A DNA stretch of 64,000 nt from Metabacillus sediminilitoris (GCF_009720625.1 NZ_CP046266.1:3543501-3607500); one strand, 5' to 3'. Numbered from the stretch's first letter, positions 26,624 to 38,149 are shown. Numbers and translations are program-made. The notes: generated by a model from the sequence alone, not told the origin.

Positions 26624-27865
26624 TTAAGCAAGTTTAGGCATGTGTTTAGAATTAGGATCATCTTGCGAACGTTTATCTGGCTTTATGAAAAGCATTACAA
26701 TCAAAACTGCCAAAAAGCTTATCCCGCCGGAAATATAATAGATAAGATGCTCTGATACTGACATGAAATAAGCATATGCTGGCGGACCAGCAGCCACTCC
26801 AATAAATCTCATAGCACTATAGAAGGATGTGATTGTACCCCTATGCTCTTTTTCTATACCTTCAGTAATGATTGCATCAAGGCAAGGTAGGGTGACCCCA
26901 ATGCCAATACCGGTAATAATTAAAAATAAAACTAGATAAATAAATAAATGTTGAATTCTTATCGCAATAAACGAAATTGTAACTAATCCCATACCTATTA
27001 CGGTTACTGTTTTCATTAAATTTTTATTTTGACCGATTTTTTTACCTGAGATGTATGAACTAATAGAAAGTGCAAGTAATGGAATAGCCAAAACTAGACC
27101 TTTTTTTACTCCTTGAAGGTTATATACTTTTTCAAGCATATCTGACAAATAAAAAAGAATACCAAACAAAACAAACATGATAATACACCCAATTGCAAAA
27201 ATGGCGAAAAGCCACTTCCCATTAACCTTAAAAACATCCCTAACATTTGTTGCAAATTCCTTAATTGATTGATTTTTCTTTTCTTTCTGATTAGGGACCT
27301 TTATGAAAAAAAAGACAAGCAGAACACTGATTGCACTAAAAAAAGGAATAAACCAAAAAGGCAAAAACCATAAAAATGAAGCCAATACTGCTCCGATTAT
27401 TGGACTTAATACTTTTCCGGCTGTATTAGCTGTCTCTGTTAACCCTAGACCAGCACTAATTTGTTCGTCTTTTTTAAACATATCTCCAACTAGAGGTATT
27501 ACAACAGGAGCTGCACCAGCAGAACCGACACCTTGTAATACTCTCCCTATTAAAATAACCAAAAAGGGATCATCCATTTTCCATGAAGCCCAACCTGAAA
27601 CAGCTCCACCAATACCAGCAATTATTAAGCAAGGTACCATCACCATTTTCCTGCCTATTCGATCTGATAAATAGCCAGCAATTGGGATTAATAGTATTGC
27701 GACGATTGAATACACTGTAATAATCAATGATACTTGAAAAGAGGATATCCCTAATTTTTTAGAAATTAACGGTAAAACAGGAATTAACATTGAATTTCCC
27801 AATGTCATCACTAAGGGTACCGATGATAATGCCAATAAATCGAGTTTCTTACTTGCTTCCCTCAT
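26624..27865 (-). CDS. ymfD: MFS exporter YmfD-like
   Basis: 413-aa major facilitator with twelve hydrophobic segments. The conserved loop GYLSDRIGRKMVM between helices 2 and 3 and the start LLALSSVPLVMTLGNSMLIP match B. subtilis YmfD, which has been tied to export of the siderophore bacillibactin. The substrate here is not certain. It lies upstream of ymfF as in B. subtilis, but separated by 155 bases. ATG follows AAAGGTGA. Confidence 0.85.
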   Translation of the reverse strand: MREASKKLDLLALSSVPLVMTLGNSMLIPVLPLISKKLGISSFQVSLIITVYSIVAILLIPIAGYLSDRIGRKMVMVPCLIIAGIGGAVSGWASWKMDDPFLVILIGRVLQGVGSAGAAPVVIPLVGDMFKKDEQISAGLGLTETANTAGKVLSPIIGAVLASFLWFLPFWFIPFFSAISVLLVFFFIKVPNQKEKKNQSIKEFATNVRDVFKVNGKWLFAIFAIGCIIMFVLFGILFYLSDMLEKVYNLQGVKKGLVLAIPLLALSISSYISGKKIGQNKNLMKTVTVIGMGLVTISFIAIRIQHLFIYLVLFLIITGIGIGVTLPCLDAIITEGIEKEHRGTITSFYSAMRFIGVAAGPPAYAYFMSVSEHLIYYISGGISFLAVLIVMLFIKPDKRSQDDPNSKHMPKLA

Positions 27866-28199
27866 TGCTTCACCTTTTTTAATTTATATTTTTGTTCATT
27901 ACTATTGTAAAAAAACGAAAATCGATCATAAAGGTTAAAGTGAATTTTAAGATATAAGATAAATTTTTATCCAAAATATAGAAAGATATTTTCTATAAAA
28001 TTTAGATAAACCGATGCCTGCTCTATCCCTTCGTACAAATACATTTTGTGTAGATATTAGCTAACATATACTGGGATAAGTAGGAAAGGTTAAAAATTCT
28101 AAAAGTTAAATGCTGAAATTTTTTTTGCAACGGCCAATTTATTTAATGTCCAATCATTTTACAAAACTTGATAATCCTCGTGTATTTCCCACTGTTAAA
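27866..28199. other. Intergenic region between nupQ and ymfD
   Basis: About 330 AT-rich bases. It should hold the ymfD promoter. Apart from the nupQ terminator at its end no feature was seen. Confidence 0.35.
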
Positions 28200-28202
28200 A
28201 AC

Positions 28203-28238
28203 AAAAAGCTTCTTCAACAAAAGTTGAAGAAGCTTTTT
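28203..28238 (-). terminator. Terminator of the nupNOPQ operon
   Basis: AAAAAGCTTCTTCAAC / GTTGAAGAAGCTTTTTT perfect 16-bp stem with loop AAAA directly behind nupQ. Confidence 0.9.
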
Positions 28239-28246
28239 TATACTTA

Positions 28247-29206
28247 TCAGCGTTTTCCTTTTTCATAAGGTGTTCCATTTGCTTTTGGTGCATCAGCCCG
28301 GCCAATAAAACCTGCAAGTGCAAGAATTGTTAAAACATACGGTAGAATAAGTAAATATACGGTAGGAATATCCTTTAAAAATGGAATTGATCCACCGATA
28401 ATACTTAATCCTTGTGCAAGACCAAAAAATAGTGCTGCACCCATGGCTCCTAATGGATGCCATTTACCAAAAATAACAGCTGCTAAGGCCATAAATCCTT
28501 GGCCACTAATTGTTGCATGGCTGAAATCTCTTGAAATGATGGTCGCATAAACCGCTCCACCAATTCCTGCAAACGCCCCACTAAGCATAACAGCTATATA
28601 CCTCATTTTTGTTACGTTAATTCCCATTGTATCTGCAGCCATTGGATGCTCACCGACTGAACGTAGTCGCAAACCAAACGGTGTTTTATAAACAACATAC
28701 CAAACAACGAGAGCTGCTAAGATAGCAATGTATGACGTAATATAACCGCCAGAAAAGAAAATCTTACCGATTATAGGAATATCACTTAAAATAGGTATAT
28801 CCATTTTATTAAAACTCATGTTGATACGGTCTGTTTGACCTTTTTCATATATATTTTTCACTAAAAATAATGTTAATCCCAAAGCTAAAAAATTTATCGC
28901 AACACCACTTACCACCTGATCTGCTTTAAATGTTATCGAAGCCACTGCGTGTAATAATGAAAAAATTGCTCCTGCAATCATTGCGGCTATAATGGCTAGC
29001 CACGGTGTTGCTTTTCCAAACACTTCAACAAAAGTCAAATTAAAGACAATTCCCACGAAAGCACCAATAATCATTAAGCCCTCTAAACCGATGTTTACAA
29101 CACCTGAACGTTCACTAAGAACTCCACCAAGTGCAGTGAAAATAAGTGGCGCAGCAACAAACAATGCTGTTGGAATAATGATTTCTAAAGCCTGTAATAT
29201 GCTCAC
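28247..29206 (-). CDS. nupQ: Nucleoside ABC transporter permease NupQ (YufQ)
   Basis: 319-aa membrane permease with many hydrophobic helices; motifs SGVVNIGLEGLMIIGAF and GERSGV type start (LGGVLSERSG) identify the second permease of the BmpA-type nucleoside importer. It starts with GTG directly after the stop of nupP, behind AAGGAGGGGA. Together with NupP it forms the channel for guanosine and other nucleosides. Confidence 0.92.
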   Translation of the reverse strand: MSILQALEIIIPTALFVAAPLIFTALGGVLSERSGVVNIGLEGLMIIGAFVGIVFNLTFVEVFGKATPWLAIIAAMIAGAIFSLLHAVASITFKADQVVSGVAINFLALGLTLFLVKNIYEKGQTDRINMSFNKMDIPILSDIPIIGKIFFSGGYITSYIAILAALVVWYVVYKTPFGLRLRSVGEHPMAADTMGINVTKMRYIAVMLSGAFAGIGGAVYATIISRDFSHATISGQGFMALAAVIFGKWHPLGAMGAALFFGLAQGLSIIGGSIPFLKDIPTVYLLILPYVLTILALAGFIGRADAPKANGTPYEKGKR

Positions 29207-30253
29207 TTATTTCCCCTCCTTTTTAAATCGAAGTAAAATCCAACGAATAAAATAGCTTGAAGCTACGAAGAAGATGATAAGCGCAATAACAATTTCAACA
29301 AGCTCATTTGGTACACCGGCCTCAGAAGGCATATTTAATGCTCCCACTTTTAACCCGCCAAACAATGCTGCTGCGAGTATGATTCCAAGTGCAGTGTTTC
29401 CTCCAATTAAAGCTACAGCGATTCCATCGAATCCAATACCTGTAAAACCACCTTTAACTGATACATACTCGAATGTACCTAAACCTTCCATTGCACCCGC
29501 GATACCGGCAAAAGCACCTGATATAACCATCGATAAAATAATGTTGCGATTTACATTCATTCCAGCATAATGAGATGCGTCATGATTAAATCCTACAGCA
29601 CGAAGTTCATATCCTTTTGTTGTTTTTTCAAGCAAAAACCACATGACAATTGCAGCGATAATTGCAATAAATATCCCATAGTGCATACGTGAAAAATCTG
29701 TCATATTCTCAAAAAACTCAGAGCGTAAGGATGCAGATGGAAACACTTTTTCCGTTTTATCAGCATTTTCTGTAATAACATCTCTAATTAAAGCATTTAC
29801 AACATGAAGTGCAATATAGTTCATCATAATCGTCACAATTACTTCATGCACTTTAAATCTTGCTTTTAAAAATCCAGGAACAAATCCCCATAAAGCTCCA
29901 GCTAAAGCTGCAACGATAATTGCAAGTGGAAGGTGAATAATGGCTGGTAATTCAAATGCAACACCAACCCAAACGGCTGCAAGCCATCCAACAATTACTT
30001 GCCCCTCTACACCGATATTAAATAGCCCTGTACGAAATGCGAAAGCTACAGCCAAACCGGATAAAATATAGGGAGTTATTTGCCTAATGGTTTCACCAAT
30101 ATAATAAGGTTCACCAAAAATCCCATACCATAATGCACTATATCCTGCTATCGGATCGTAACCGCTTATTAACATGATAAAAGCCCCACAAACTAAACCT
30201 AGTATGACCGCTATTATGGGAATTAATATGTTCATATAACGATTTAAATTCAT
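29207..30253 (-). CDS. nupP: Nucleoside ABC transporter permease NupP (YufP)
   Basis: 348-aa permease. Segments AFRTGLFNIGVEGQVIVGWL and IVTIMMNYIALHVV are typical of the first permease of this importer family. The start codon overlaps the end of nupO by 4 bases (ATGA), so the ATPase and both permeases are translationally coupled. Confidence 0.92.
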   Translation of the reverse strand: MNLNRYMNILIPIIAVILGLVCGAFIMLISGYDPIAGYSALWYGIFGEPYYIGETIRQITPYILSGLAVAFAFRTGLFNIGVEGQVIVGWLAAVWVGVAFELPAIIHLPLAIIVAALAGALWGFVPGFLKARFKVHEVIVTIMMNYIALHVVNALIRDVITENADKTEKVFPSASLRSEFFENMTDFSRMHYGIFIAIIAAIVMWFLLEKTTKGYELRAVGFNHDASHYAGMNVNRNIILSMVISGAFAGIAGAMEGLGTFEYVSVKGGFTGIGFDGIAVALIGGNTALGIILAAALFGGLKVGALNMPSEAGVPNELVEIVIALIIFFVASSYFIRWILLRFKKEGK

Positions 30254-31779
30254 GACTGCTCACCTTCTTTCTTACGCTTACTACCAGCCATAAGTAGTCC
30301 TAACTCTTGTTCAGTTGTTTCTTTTGGATCAACTATATCCACGATTTTCCCTTCATATATAACAGCGATACGATCACTTACATTCATAATTTCATCTAAT
30401 TCAAATGAAATAAGAAGGACGGCTTTTCCATTATCACGCTGTTCAATAAGGCGACTATGAATAAATTCAATTGCACCAACATCTAAACCACGTGTAGGCT
30501 GTGCTGCAATTAATAAATCCGGATTTCGATCAACTTCCCGACCAATAATTGCTTTTTGTTGATTTCCACCCGATAATGCCCTTGCTAATGTTGTTGAACT
30601 TGGCGTTCTAACATCAAATTCTGTAATTAACTGCTTTGCTTTATTATAAATTGTTTTAAAATTTAGGACTCCGCTTTTTGAAAAAGGCTGTTGATAATAA
30701 GTTTGTAAAACCATATTTTCACCAATTGGAAAATCAAGAACAAGTCCGTGCTTGTGTCGATCTTGGGGAATATGTCCAACACCAGACTCTGTTATTCTTC
30801 TTGGATGCATATTTGTGATGTTTTTATTATTTAATTTAATACTGCCTGAGTCGACTTTTCTTAGACCTGTAATGGCTTCGATTAATTCTGTCTGACCATT
30901 TCCATCGACACCCGCAATCCCTACGATTTCTCCAGCTCGAACAGATAAGTTTAATGAATTAACCATTGGAACTTTGCGATTATCCTTCACAACTAAATTT
31001 TCAATTGTTAACACATCTTCCTTTGGAGATGCCGGAATTTTTTCAGTTAAAAATGAAACCTCACGACCTACCATCAACGAAGCAAGCTCATTAGGATTCG
31101 TATCAGCTACATTTACTGTACCAATTCCTTCACCTTTTCGAATAACGGTCACTCGATCACAAACTTCCATGATTTCCTTAAGTTTATGAGTAATTAAGAT
31201 GATCGATTTTCCTTCGTTAATTAACGTTTTAAAAATTTGGATTAATTCTTTTATTTCTTGAGGGGTTAACACCGCTGTTGGTTCATCAAATATTAAAATT
31301 TCAGCTCCGCGATAAAGTGTTTTTAAGATTTCTACTCGCTGCTGCATTCCAACTGAGATATCAGAAATTTTTGCTGAAGGATCAACAGAAAGTCCATATC
31401 TTTCCGATATTTCTTTTACTTGTTTTTCAGCATCTTTTAAATTAATAGACATCCCTTTTTTCGGTTCATTACCTAAAATAATATTTTCAGTAACTGTAAA
31501 AGTATCTACTAACATAAAATGCTGATGAACCATCCCGATTCCTAGATCATTTGCTATATTAGGATTCGTAATATCAACTTTTTGACCCTTAACCTTGATC
31601 TCTCCTTTTTCCGGTTGATAGAGTCCAAAGAGTACATTCATTAATGTTGATTTTCCTGCTCCATTTTCACCTAATAACGCATGAATTTCGCCTTTTTTAA
31701 CTTGTAGAGTTATGTTATCATTCGCTACTATGCCAGGAAATTCTTTACGAATATTTAGCATTTCAATGACATATTCCAA
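30250..31779 (-). CDS. nupO: Nucleoside ABC transporter ATPase NupO (YufO), duplicated
   Basis: 509-aa protein made of two ABC ATPase domains. The first has GENGAGKST (Walker A) and ISVGMQQRVEI with LIFDEPTAVLT. The second has VDGNGQTEL in place of a normal Walker A and a signature ALSGGNQQKAIIGREV, so only the first site looks fully active, as usual for ribose/nucleoside-type double ATPases. The start is TTG behind AAAGGAGTGAG. It drives import through NupPQ. Confidence 0.92.
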   Translation of the reverse strand: MEYVIEMLNIRKEFPGIVANDNITLQVKKGEIHALLGENGAGKSTLMNVLFGLYQPEKGEIKVKGQKVDITNPNIANDLGIGMVHQHFMLVDTFTVTENIILGNEPKKGMSINLKDAEKQVKEISERYGLSVDPSAKISDISVGMQQRVEILKTLYRGAEILIFDEPTAVLTPQEIKELIQIFKTLINEGKSIILITHKLKEIMEVCDRVTVIRKGEGIGTVNVADTNPNELASLMVGREVSFLTEKIPASPKEDVLTIENLVVKDNRKVPMVNSLNLSVRAGEIVGIAGVDGNGQTELIEAITGLRKVDSGSIKLNNKNITNMHPRRITESGVGHIPQDRHKHGLVLDFPIGENMVLQTYYQQPFSKSGVLNFKTIYNKAKQLITEFDVRTPSSTTLARALSGGNQQKAIIGREVDRNPDLLIAAQPTRGLDVGAIEFIHSRLIEQRDNGKAVLLISFELDEIMNVSDRIAVIYEGKIVDIVDPKETTEQELGLLMAGSKRKKEGEQS

Positions 31780-31931
31780 ACTGGCTCACTCCTTTTTCCT
31801 GAACAACATAAGGTATTATCTAATCATTTTTGTTAACTTAACGCTCCATTGAACAAAAGCTATCTGGTATGAAAATCACCAAATGAAAATCTTTTAGCTA
31901 ATAAAAAACTTTCATTTACTGATTTTCAGGA

Positions 31932-32051
31932 ATATAGGGGCGACTTTAAATTGCCCAGACTTCTCTAACTATATTAAGGATATAGGAAAGAATCCTATAA
32001 TCATTTAAGTTAGAGGGATCTGAGTGTTTCAAATTAAGTCAGCCCCTATTA
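31932..32051. repeat. 120-base nested palindrome between nupN and nupO
   Basis: Outer arms 31934-31953 (ATAGGGGCGACTTTAAATTG) and 32030-32049 (CAAATTAAGTCAGCCCCTAT) pair. Within lie CTCTAACT / AGTTAGAG and TATAGGA / TCCTATA, forming one long nested hairpin. No T-run follows. It may tune expression of the binding protein relative to the transporter genes, and it carries the GGGGCTGACTTA end seen in other palindromes here. Confidence 0.65.
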
Positions 32052-32070
32052 TGTTTATATCTTATATCTA

Positions 32071-33141
32071 TTATTTTGTAGGTACTTCGATTTCGCCACT
32101 AAGAATTTTTTCTTGAAATTCTTTTACTTTCGCTTTTACTTCATCTGATAAATGTTCATCATGTGGAGCAGGAGCAATTCCAATTGCGTCTTCTTGAATT
32201 CCGTATTCAATGATTTCTCCACCTGGAAAATCACCAGCTTTCGCTTTCTCAGAAAGATCTTTAACAGCAACGTCTACACGTTTTACCATTGAAGTAAGTG
32301 TTACGTTAAAATCTTTCCCATCTTTTGTTTTACCGTTACCTTCTTCATATTGGTCTTTATCGACACCGATAACCCAAAGCTCACGATCTGGGTCTTCTAC
32401 TTTTAAGTCAATTGCTTCAGAGAATACACCGTTACCAGTACCACCTGCTGCATGATATACAATATCTGCGCCAGAACCGTACATACTAGAAGCAATCGCT
32501 TTTCCTTTATCAGCTGCAGTAAAAGATCCAGCATACTGAATGTCAACTTTTGCATCAGGATTTACTGCTTTAACACCTTCTACGAATCCAACTTCAAACT
32601 TTTTGATTAGATCAGATTCCATACCGCCAACGAAACCGATTTTATTCGTTTTCGTAGTTAAACCAGCAACCACACCCACTAAGTATGATCCTTCATGCTC
32701 TTTAAAAGTAAGACTTGCAACGTTTGGCTGTTCTACGACACTATCAACAATAGCAAAATGAGCATCCTTTTGTTGCTGTGCGATCTCATCTACTGCCGCT
32801 TGTAATTGGAAACCAACACCATAAATTAAATCAAAGTCTTTACGAGCAAGCGTATTTAAGTTTGTTGCATAATCTGCATCACTTGCTGATTGCAGATAGT
32901 CAATACCTTTTCCTTTTTCAAGATTGTTCGCTTTCCCGTATTCTTGAATACCTTCCCAAGCAGATTGATTAAATGATTTATCATCGACTCCACCCTCATC
33001 AGTTACCATAGCAACCTTGAAGATATCTTCATTACCTTCTCCACCAGCTTCTTCGTTTTTGTCAGCACCGCCACCACAGCCTGCTAAAAGTGTTCCAGCA
33101 GCAAGCACTAATGATAATACTAGTCCATGTTTTTTCTTCAC
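32071..33141 (-). CDS. nupN: Nucleoside-binding lipoprotein NupN (BmpA family, YufN)
   Basis: 356-aa solute-binding lipoprotein of the nucleoside importer. The signal sequence ends with the lipobox LLAGC followed by GGGADKNEE. The mature part has [18 protein letters not shown] and GFVGGME, both typical of BMP-family proteins. GTG at 33141 behind AGGGGG gives a normal lipoprotein start. An in-frame GTG at 33210, behind an even stronger AAGGAGGTGATT, would add 23 residues in front of the signal and is less likely for secretion. In B. subtilis the genes answer to CodY. Confidence 0.92.
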   Translation of the reverse strand: MKKKHGLVLSLVLAAGTLLAGCGGGADKNEEAGGEGNEDIFKVAMVTDEGGVDDKSFNQSAWEGIQEYGKANNLEKGKGIDYLQSASDADYATNLNTLARKDFDLIYGVGFQLQAAVDEIAQQQKDAHFAIVDSVVEQPNVASLTFKEHEGSYLVGVVAGLTTKTNKIGFVGGMESDLIKKFEVGFVEGVKAVNPDAKVDIQYAGSFTAADKGKAIASSMYGSGADIVYHAAGGTGNGVFSEAIDLKVEDPDRELWVIGVDKDQYEEGNGKTKDGKDFNVTLTSMVKRVDVAVKDLSEKAKAGDFPGGEIIEYGIQEDAIGIAPAPHDEHLSDEVKAKVKEFQEKILSGEIEVPTK

Positions 33142-33340
33142 GTTTAATTGCCCCCTAAAAATGTAATAATATTTCGAATTCCTATATATCAAAGATGGTC
33201 GTTCGTGCACAATCACCTCCTTAAAGTTCAGGTTTTCCCATGTACATCATAAACAAAAGCAGAGGAGAAAAGCACAATGTTCTTACCTATCCTTACAAAA
33301 GAATGGATAAGCATACTACTATCCAATCTTTATCTTTTAC

Positions 33341-34066
33341 TTATAACCGCTTTCTTACAACATGAAAACTAAAGTGATCAGCTCTAAAATAATTTAACGA
33401 ATATACGATTGGTCTGTCTTGTTCATCAAAATGCATTTGCTTTAACAAAAGCAATGATGTTTCTGGGTCACATTCTAAAATAGGTGAAATTTTTTCATGA
33501 TACCCAATTGGTTCAATATGTGTTATGGCATAGCTAATATAAATATTAGCTTTTTCCTCCAGCATTTCAAATAAAGATTCCTGCACATGGCCAAATGACT
33601 CAGGTAAAATAGTTGTAGGAATTTTATCTAAACAATAGACGACTGGTTCTCCATTTGCAGTACGTACTCTTTCTAATAAGAAAATTTCCTCATCCTGCTC
33701 ACATTTAAACCTTTTTACAACATCATCTGTTGCACTAATAATTGAGGAGGAAAGAAAGATAGTACCAGGAGTAAGATTTGCTTTTTCAATCATCCCTGTC
33801 ACACTATTTAACTGTTCAATTCCTGATGTAAAGCGAGGTTTTGAATTAACAAACGTTCCAACGCCATGTCTTCTTATGATAACGTTTTCTTCCTCAAGAA
33901 TGCGGAGTGCTTCCCTTAAAGTGGCTCTACTAACACCTAAACTTTTCGAAAGTTCAAATTCAGAAGGAAGCTTTTCCTTTTCTTTGTATGTACCATTTTC
34001 AATATCTTCCTTAATTTTATCAATAACCTGTAAATATAAGTGACGATTGTCAGATTTTATGCTCAT
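33341..34066 (-). CDS. ymfC: GntR-family transcriptional regulator YmfC (HutC/UTRA type)
   Basis: 241-aa repressor. An N-terminal winged HTH (about 10-75, with [28 protein letters not shown]) is joined to a UTRA effector domain ([39 protein letters not shown]). It lies upstream of nupN in the same direction, where it would be well placed to control the nucleoside importer, but that link is only positional. ATG follows GAGGCGC. Confidence 0.88.
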   Translation of the reverse strand: MSIKSDNRHLYLQVIDKIKEDIENGTYKEKEKLPSEFELSKSLGVSRATLREALRILEEENVIIRRHGVGTFVNSKPRFTSGIEQLNSVTGMIEKANLTPGTIFLSSSIISATDDVVKRFKCEQDEEIFLLERVRTANGEPVVYCLDKIPTTILPESFGHVQESLFEMLEEKANIYISYAITHIEPIGYHEKISPILECDPETSLLLLKQMHFDEQDRPIVYSLNYFRADHFSFHVVRKRL

Positions 34067-34342
34067 AAGTGCGCCTCACTATCTCTGTTATGTACAAGAG
34101 ATCAGACATCTGATGTTATACACCTATCTCTAATCGAAAATACTATATCATGTTTTTAAAAAGAAATAAATAGAAACAAAGTAAATTTGTCGAAATTAGT
34201 AGAAAACATTAATAAGTCAGCAAAATTCAAACATACTATTTTTAAATGAAATCTTTTAACTTATTTTTAGTTATATCCTAAATAGAAAAACATTATTTTC
34301 ATATCATCATTCCTATCCCAAATTCCAATCATTTTTCTCAAC

Positions 34343-34379
34343 AAAAAAAGCTAAACAGCGTCATTCACTGTTCAGCTTA
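34343..34379 (-). terminator. Terminator of spoIIIE
   Basis: AAGCTGAACAGTG / CGCTGTTTAGCTT stem followed by TTTTTTTG on the minus strand, right behind the stop codon. Confidence 0.87.
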
Positions 34380-34382
34380 AAA

Positions 34383-36746
34383 TTATGATGTTCGTTCTTC
34401 ATGTCTTTCTTTTGAAAGAAGAACTTCACGAGGTTTGCTACCTTCATATTGGCCGACAATTCCTCTTTCTTCCATTGCATCAATCAATCTTGCTGCTCTC
34501 GTATAGCCAATTCGAAACCGTCTTTGCAGCATTGAAACAGAAGCAGTTTGCATGTCTACAACAAGCTGTACAGCATCATCATAAAGTTCATCTTGTACTT
34601 CACTTGTTGTTTCTACTATATCTGATGGAATCATTTCTTCTTGATATTGTGCTTTTTGTTGGGCAATTACAAAGTCTACCGTTTGCTCAACTTCATCGTC
34701 TGATAAAAAAGCCCCTTGTACACGAATAGGCTTAGAAGAACCAACTGGTAAAAATAACATGTCTCCTCTACCGAGCAGCTTCTCCGCTCCCCCCATATCG
34801 AGTATTGTTCGAGAATCTGTTTGGGACGAGACACTAAAAGCAATTCTAGAAGGAATATTAGCCTTAATTACTCCAGTGATGACATCAACTGATGGGCGTT
34901 GTGTTGCAATGATTAAATGGATTCCGGCTGCACGAGCCATCTGAGAAAGTCGTGTGATGGAATCTTCTACATCTGATGATGCTACCATCATTAAGTCGGC
35001 TAGCTCATCTACTATGACAACGATATAAGGAATTTCAGGCTGCTTTACTTCTTCCTCACGATTATTCCTTCTAATCATTTCGTTATATCCTTCTATATTT
35101 CTTGTACCAGTATGTGAAAATAACTCATAGCGGCGTTCCATTTCATTAACAACTTTTTTTAATGCTTGTGATGCCTTTTTTGGATCTGTTACAACTGGTG
35201 CCAGTAGATGTGGAATTCCATTATAAACATTTAATTCAACCATTTTCGGATCAATCATCATTAATTTTACTTCATGTGGCTTTGCTCTCATTAAAATACT
35301 TGTAATAATTCCATTTATACATACACTTTTTCCACTACCTGTCGCACCTGCTACAAGTAAATGAGGCATCTTATTAAGTTCAGCTAATACTGCATCACCG
35401 GATATATCTCTTCCTAGTCCGATTAATAATTTTGCATCAGGACGATCATTTGCTTTAGATTCCAGTACCTCTCTAAGTGAAACCATCGCAATTTCTGAAT
35501 TAGGTACTTCAATTCCAATAGCTGATTTCCCAGGAATGGGTGCTTCTATTCTAATGTCTTTTGCTGCAAGAGCTAATGCTAAATCATCACTTAAATTGAC
35601 AATTTTACTAACTTTTACACCAACATCAGGATATACCTCGTATTTAGTTACAGCTGGGCCGAGATGTACTTGAGTTACTTTTGCTTTTACTCCAAAGCTT
35701 TGAAATGTTTTTTCAAGCTTTCTAGCATTTTCATATATATTTTTCTTATCAGCATTTTGCGAATTATGTTTTGGTGGATATAATAAATCAAGCGGAGGCA
35801 ATTCATAATCCTTATTTTCTACCTCTACAAATGTAATTGGCTGCAATTCTTGAGTGTCTTCTTTCGTTGACTTTTGCGAAATTTCCTTTGTCTCCAGCTC
35901 CTTAGAAGCATATTCTTTTTGATCATCCTCCATTGTATGAATAACCATTTCTTGTTTCTCAACTGCTTCTCGGTCTGAAAAGCTGGATATTAGAGGTTGA
36001 AGTTCTTCCTCCTCATCAATTTCTGTATTAAGTTGATCAGCCTTCTCAGCTTTTCTTTCTTTCTTCTTCTGTTTTTGTTCCCTGCGTTTATTTTTAAATG
36101 CCCTAGGCAGGTTTTTAATATCATCAATAAAACCAATTGCTTGATTCTTTACAAATCTTCCAATTGGACCAAATATTTTAGCTAAGGTTGCTTGGAGAGA
36201 TCTACCAGTAATGAGAATAATCCCAATAACAATTAAGACAATAGCAATCATTCTTGATCCTGCTTCAGCAAATAAATAATATGAAGCAGCAAAAAGTAAT
36301 GCCCCTAACATGCCTCCACCTAAATCTATCGTACTTGCCTCACCTCTTACATCCATCCAAAATAATTCAAGTGTATTTGAGAGAACGCTTGGAGTCGCAA
36401 AAGTCCCATTGTGAGAAAGCATTTTAAAAAGAGTTACATGACTAAGTAGTAATAGAGAGGCTATCACACAATAGCTACCAATCATTTGTCTACTAAATAA
36501 TACTGGAATCTGCCGCTTCCATATCAAATAGAGTGCATATATTACAACTCCTATAAGAAATAGCATATACCATTCCCCGCTAAAAAAACGGAACAGGTGT
36601 ACAAGTGTATTTCCGACAAATCCCAGCTTTGATATAGCAATGATTGCAATTGCTAGAATAATTAAACCTGCGAGTTCAAATTTTAACGTCTGTTTCCAAT
36701 CTTGCTTTGTTTTTGACTTTCTTTGTTTTCTTTTACGTTTTGCCAT
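34383..36746 (-). CDS. spoIIIE: DNA translocase SpoIIIE (FtsK family)
   Basis: 787-aa hexameric pump that moves the chromosome into the forespore across the septum. The N-terminus has four membrane helices (about 22-185), then a basic/acidic linker, the alpha and beta motor with Walker A GATGSGKS at 467-474 and Walker [14 protein letters not shown], and a C-terminal gamma winged helix (about 720-787, [17 protein letters not shown]) that reads the SRS sequences. ATG at 36746 follows AGGTGAT. A single-gene unit with its own terminator. Confidence 0.95.
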   Translation of the reverse strand: MAKRKRKQRKSKTKQDWKQTLKFELAGLIILAIAIIAISKLGFVGNTLVHLFRFFSGEWYMLFLIGVVIYALYLIWKRQIPVLFSRQMIGSYCVIASLLLLSHVTLFKMLSHNGTFATPSVLSNTLELFWMDVRGEASTIDLGGGMLGALLFAASYYLFAEAGSRMIAIVLIVIGIILITGRSLQATLAKIFGPIGRFVKNQAIGFIDDIKNLPRAFKNKRREQKQKKKERKAEKADQLNTEIDEEEELQPLISSFSDREAVEKQEMVIHTMEDDQKEYASKELETKEISQKSTKEDTQELQPITFVEVENKDYELPPLDLLYPPKHNSQNADKKNIYENARKLEKTFQSFGVKAKVTQVHLGPAVTKYEVYPDVGVKVSKIVNLSDDLALALAAKDIRIEAPIPGKSAIGIEVPNSEIAMVSLREVLESKANDRPDAKLLIGLGRDISGDAVLAELNKMPHLLVAGATGSGKSVCINGIITSILMRAKPHEVKLMMIDPKMVELNVYNGIPHLLAPVVTDPKKASQALKKVVNEMERRYELFSHTGTRNIEGYNEMIRRNNREEEVKQPEIPYIVVIVDELADLMMVASSDVEDSITRLSQMARAAGIHLIIATQRPSVDVITGVIKANIPSRIAFSVSSQTDSRTILDMGGAEKLLGRGDMLFLPVGSSKPIRVQGAFLSDDEVEQTVDFVIAQQKAQYQEEMIPSDIVETTSEVQDELYDDAVQLVVDMQTASVSMLQRRFRIGYTRAARLIDAMEERGIVGQYEGSKPREVLLSKERHEERTS

Positions 36747-36925
36747 AATTATCACCTATGTAAATTAATTTCCAAGTTAAAGAACCATTTGCGCAAGCAT
36801 TTTTTGATCTGGCTCGACTGACATTGTATCCAAACAAGAATTAAATTTATTTACCTTTTTGTCTTGTAGGTTTAGGTCTTAAATGTGCTAGTCCCTGGAT
36901 ATTTCCTGAAACCTTCTAAGAATGA

Positions 36926-36953
36926 AGAAAGCAGCCGAATCTGGCTGCTTTTT
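36926..36953 (-). terminator. Terminator of tepA-ylzJ
   Basis: AAAGCAGCC / GGCTGCTTT stem with a six-base loop; on the minus strand the stem AAGCAGCC...GGCTGCTTTCTTC is preceded by A residues and followed by a short pyrimidine run. The T-run is stronger on the plus strand (TTTTTC). Confidence 0.7.
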
Positions 36954-36958
36954 CATTG

Positions 36959-37207
36959 TTACCCTATTATACCATATTTACCACCATTGGTAGAAAAGGT
37001 CATTGTAATTTTTTGTCCTGGACAGTACTGTTCATCTAAATAATGTTGCGGATCACTACTTAATATTCTAACAACTTCATATTGTGATGGTGTTGTTTCT
37101 TGTACAAGGAGTTGGACACCATTCATTTCAACGACAGATTGCTTTCTGTATTCTTCATCCATAATTGGAAACATTAGCTGTTCTGGCATCGTTGTATAGA
37201 ATATCAT
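36959..37207 (-). CDS. ylzJ: YlzJ-like small protein
   Basis: 82-aa soluble protein [20 protein letters not shown] with [20 protein letters not shown] and a beta-rich end (GQKITMTF). It matches the YlzJ family of Bacillus, whose role is unknown. It overlaps the end of tepA by 4 bases (ATGA), a conserved arrangement, so the two products are made together. Confidence 0.85.
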   Translation of the reverse strand: MIFYTTMPEQLMFPIMDEEYRKQSVVEMNGVQLLVQETTPSQYEVVRILSSDPQHYLDEQYCPGQKITMTFSTNGGKYGIIG

Positions 37208-37947
37208 TGTAACACCTGCTCTTCTTTCGACTTATCAAGTAAACTATTCAGCTTTTGAATTGCTTGACCTACCCCGCCGACTTCATCAATTAAACCGTAT
37301 TCTACTGCATCATTTCCAACTACATTTGTTCCAATATCACGCGTTAAATTTCCTTTTGATAGCATAAGTTCTTTAAACTTTTCCTCTGTTATATTGGAAT
37401 GCTTTGTCACAAAATTAATAACTCGCTCCTGCATCTTATCTAAATACTCAAATGTTTGCGGCACTCCGATAACTAAACCAGTTAACCTCACAGGATGGAT
37501 TGTCATTGTTGCTGATTCAACTATAAAGGAATGATCACAAGAAACAGCAATAGGAACTCCAATTGAATGTCCTCCACCTAAAACGATTGATACAGTTGGT
37601 TTAGAAATGGATGCAAGCATTTCTGCAATTGCCAATCCTGCTTCAACATCACCACCAACTGTATTTAACAGAACAAGCAGTCCTTCTATATTTGGATTTT
37701 GTTCAATTGCAACAATTTGTGGAATAACATGTTCATATTTAGTTGTTTTATTTTGCGGGGGAAGTTGAATATGTCCTTCAATTTGACCGACAATTGTTAA
37801 ACAGTGGATTTTTGAATCCTGTCCCATTTGTGGTACATTTGTTTGCCCTAAAGCTTGTATTTTATCTACAATTGAACTTTCTTTTCCTTCTACAGTATCC
37901 TTATCTCCTGTTTCATTTTCGTGTATGTAGTTTTCATGCTTCGTCAT
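37204..37947 (-). CDS. tepA: ClpP-like translocation-enhancing protein TepA
   Basis: 247-aa ClpP-fold serine protease linked to protein export and spore formation in B. subtilis. The nucleophile lies in [14 protein letters not shown] and the His in [30 protein letters not shown] is the Ser-preceding handle helix. A polar N-terminal tail of about 45 residues precedes the fold. ATG follows AGGGAGG. It leads the two-gene unit with ylzJ. Confidence 0.9.
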   Translation of the reverse strand: MTKHENYIHENETGDKDTVEGKESSIVDKIQALGQTNVPQMGQDSKIHCLTIVGQIEGHIQLPPQNKTTKYEHVIPQIVAIEQNPNIEGLLVLLNTVGGDVEAGLAIAEMLASISKPTVSIVLGGGHSIGVPIAVSCDHSFIVESATMTIHPVRLTGLVIGVPQTFEYLDKMQERVINFVTKHSNITEEKFKELMLSKGNLTRDIGTNVVGNDAVEYGLIDEVGGVGQAIQKLNSLLDKSKEEQVLQ

Positions 37948-38149
37948 GAATATTCCTCCCTATTTCATTCTGTGTTTGTAGTATTTACAACCGAGAATAT
38001 TTCATACGAAAACTTCTTAGACATAAGGAAGTAGTCTATCACAAGAGATTTGAGCCTAGAAATTCATATTTTTTTACTCAAATGCTCTGTTCTACGAAGA
38101 TTGTTGAATTGAAAAGACAGACTTTAGTAATGAACCTAGGTCTTTTCTT

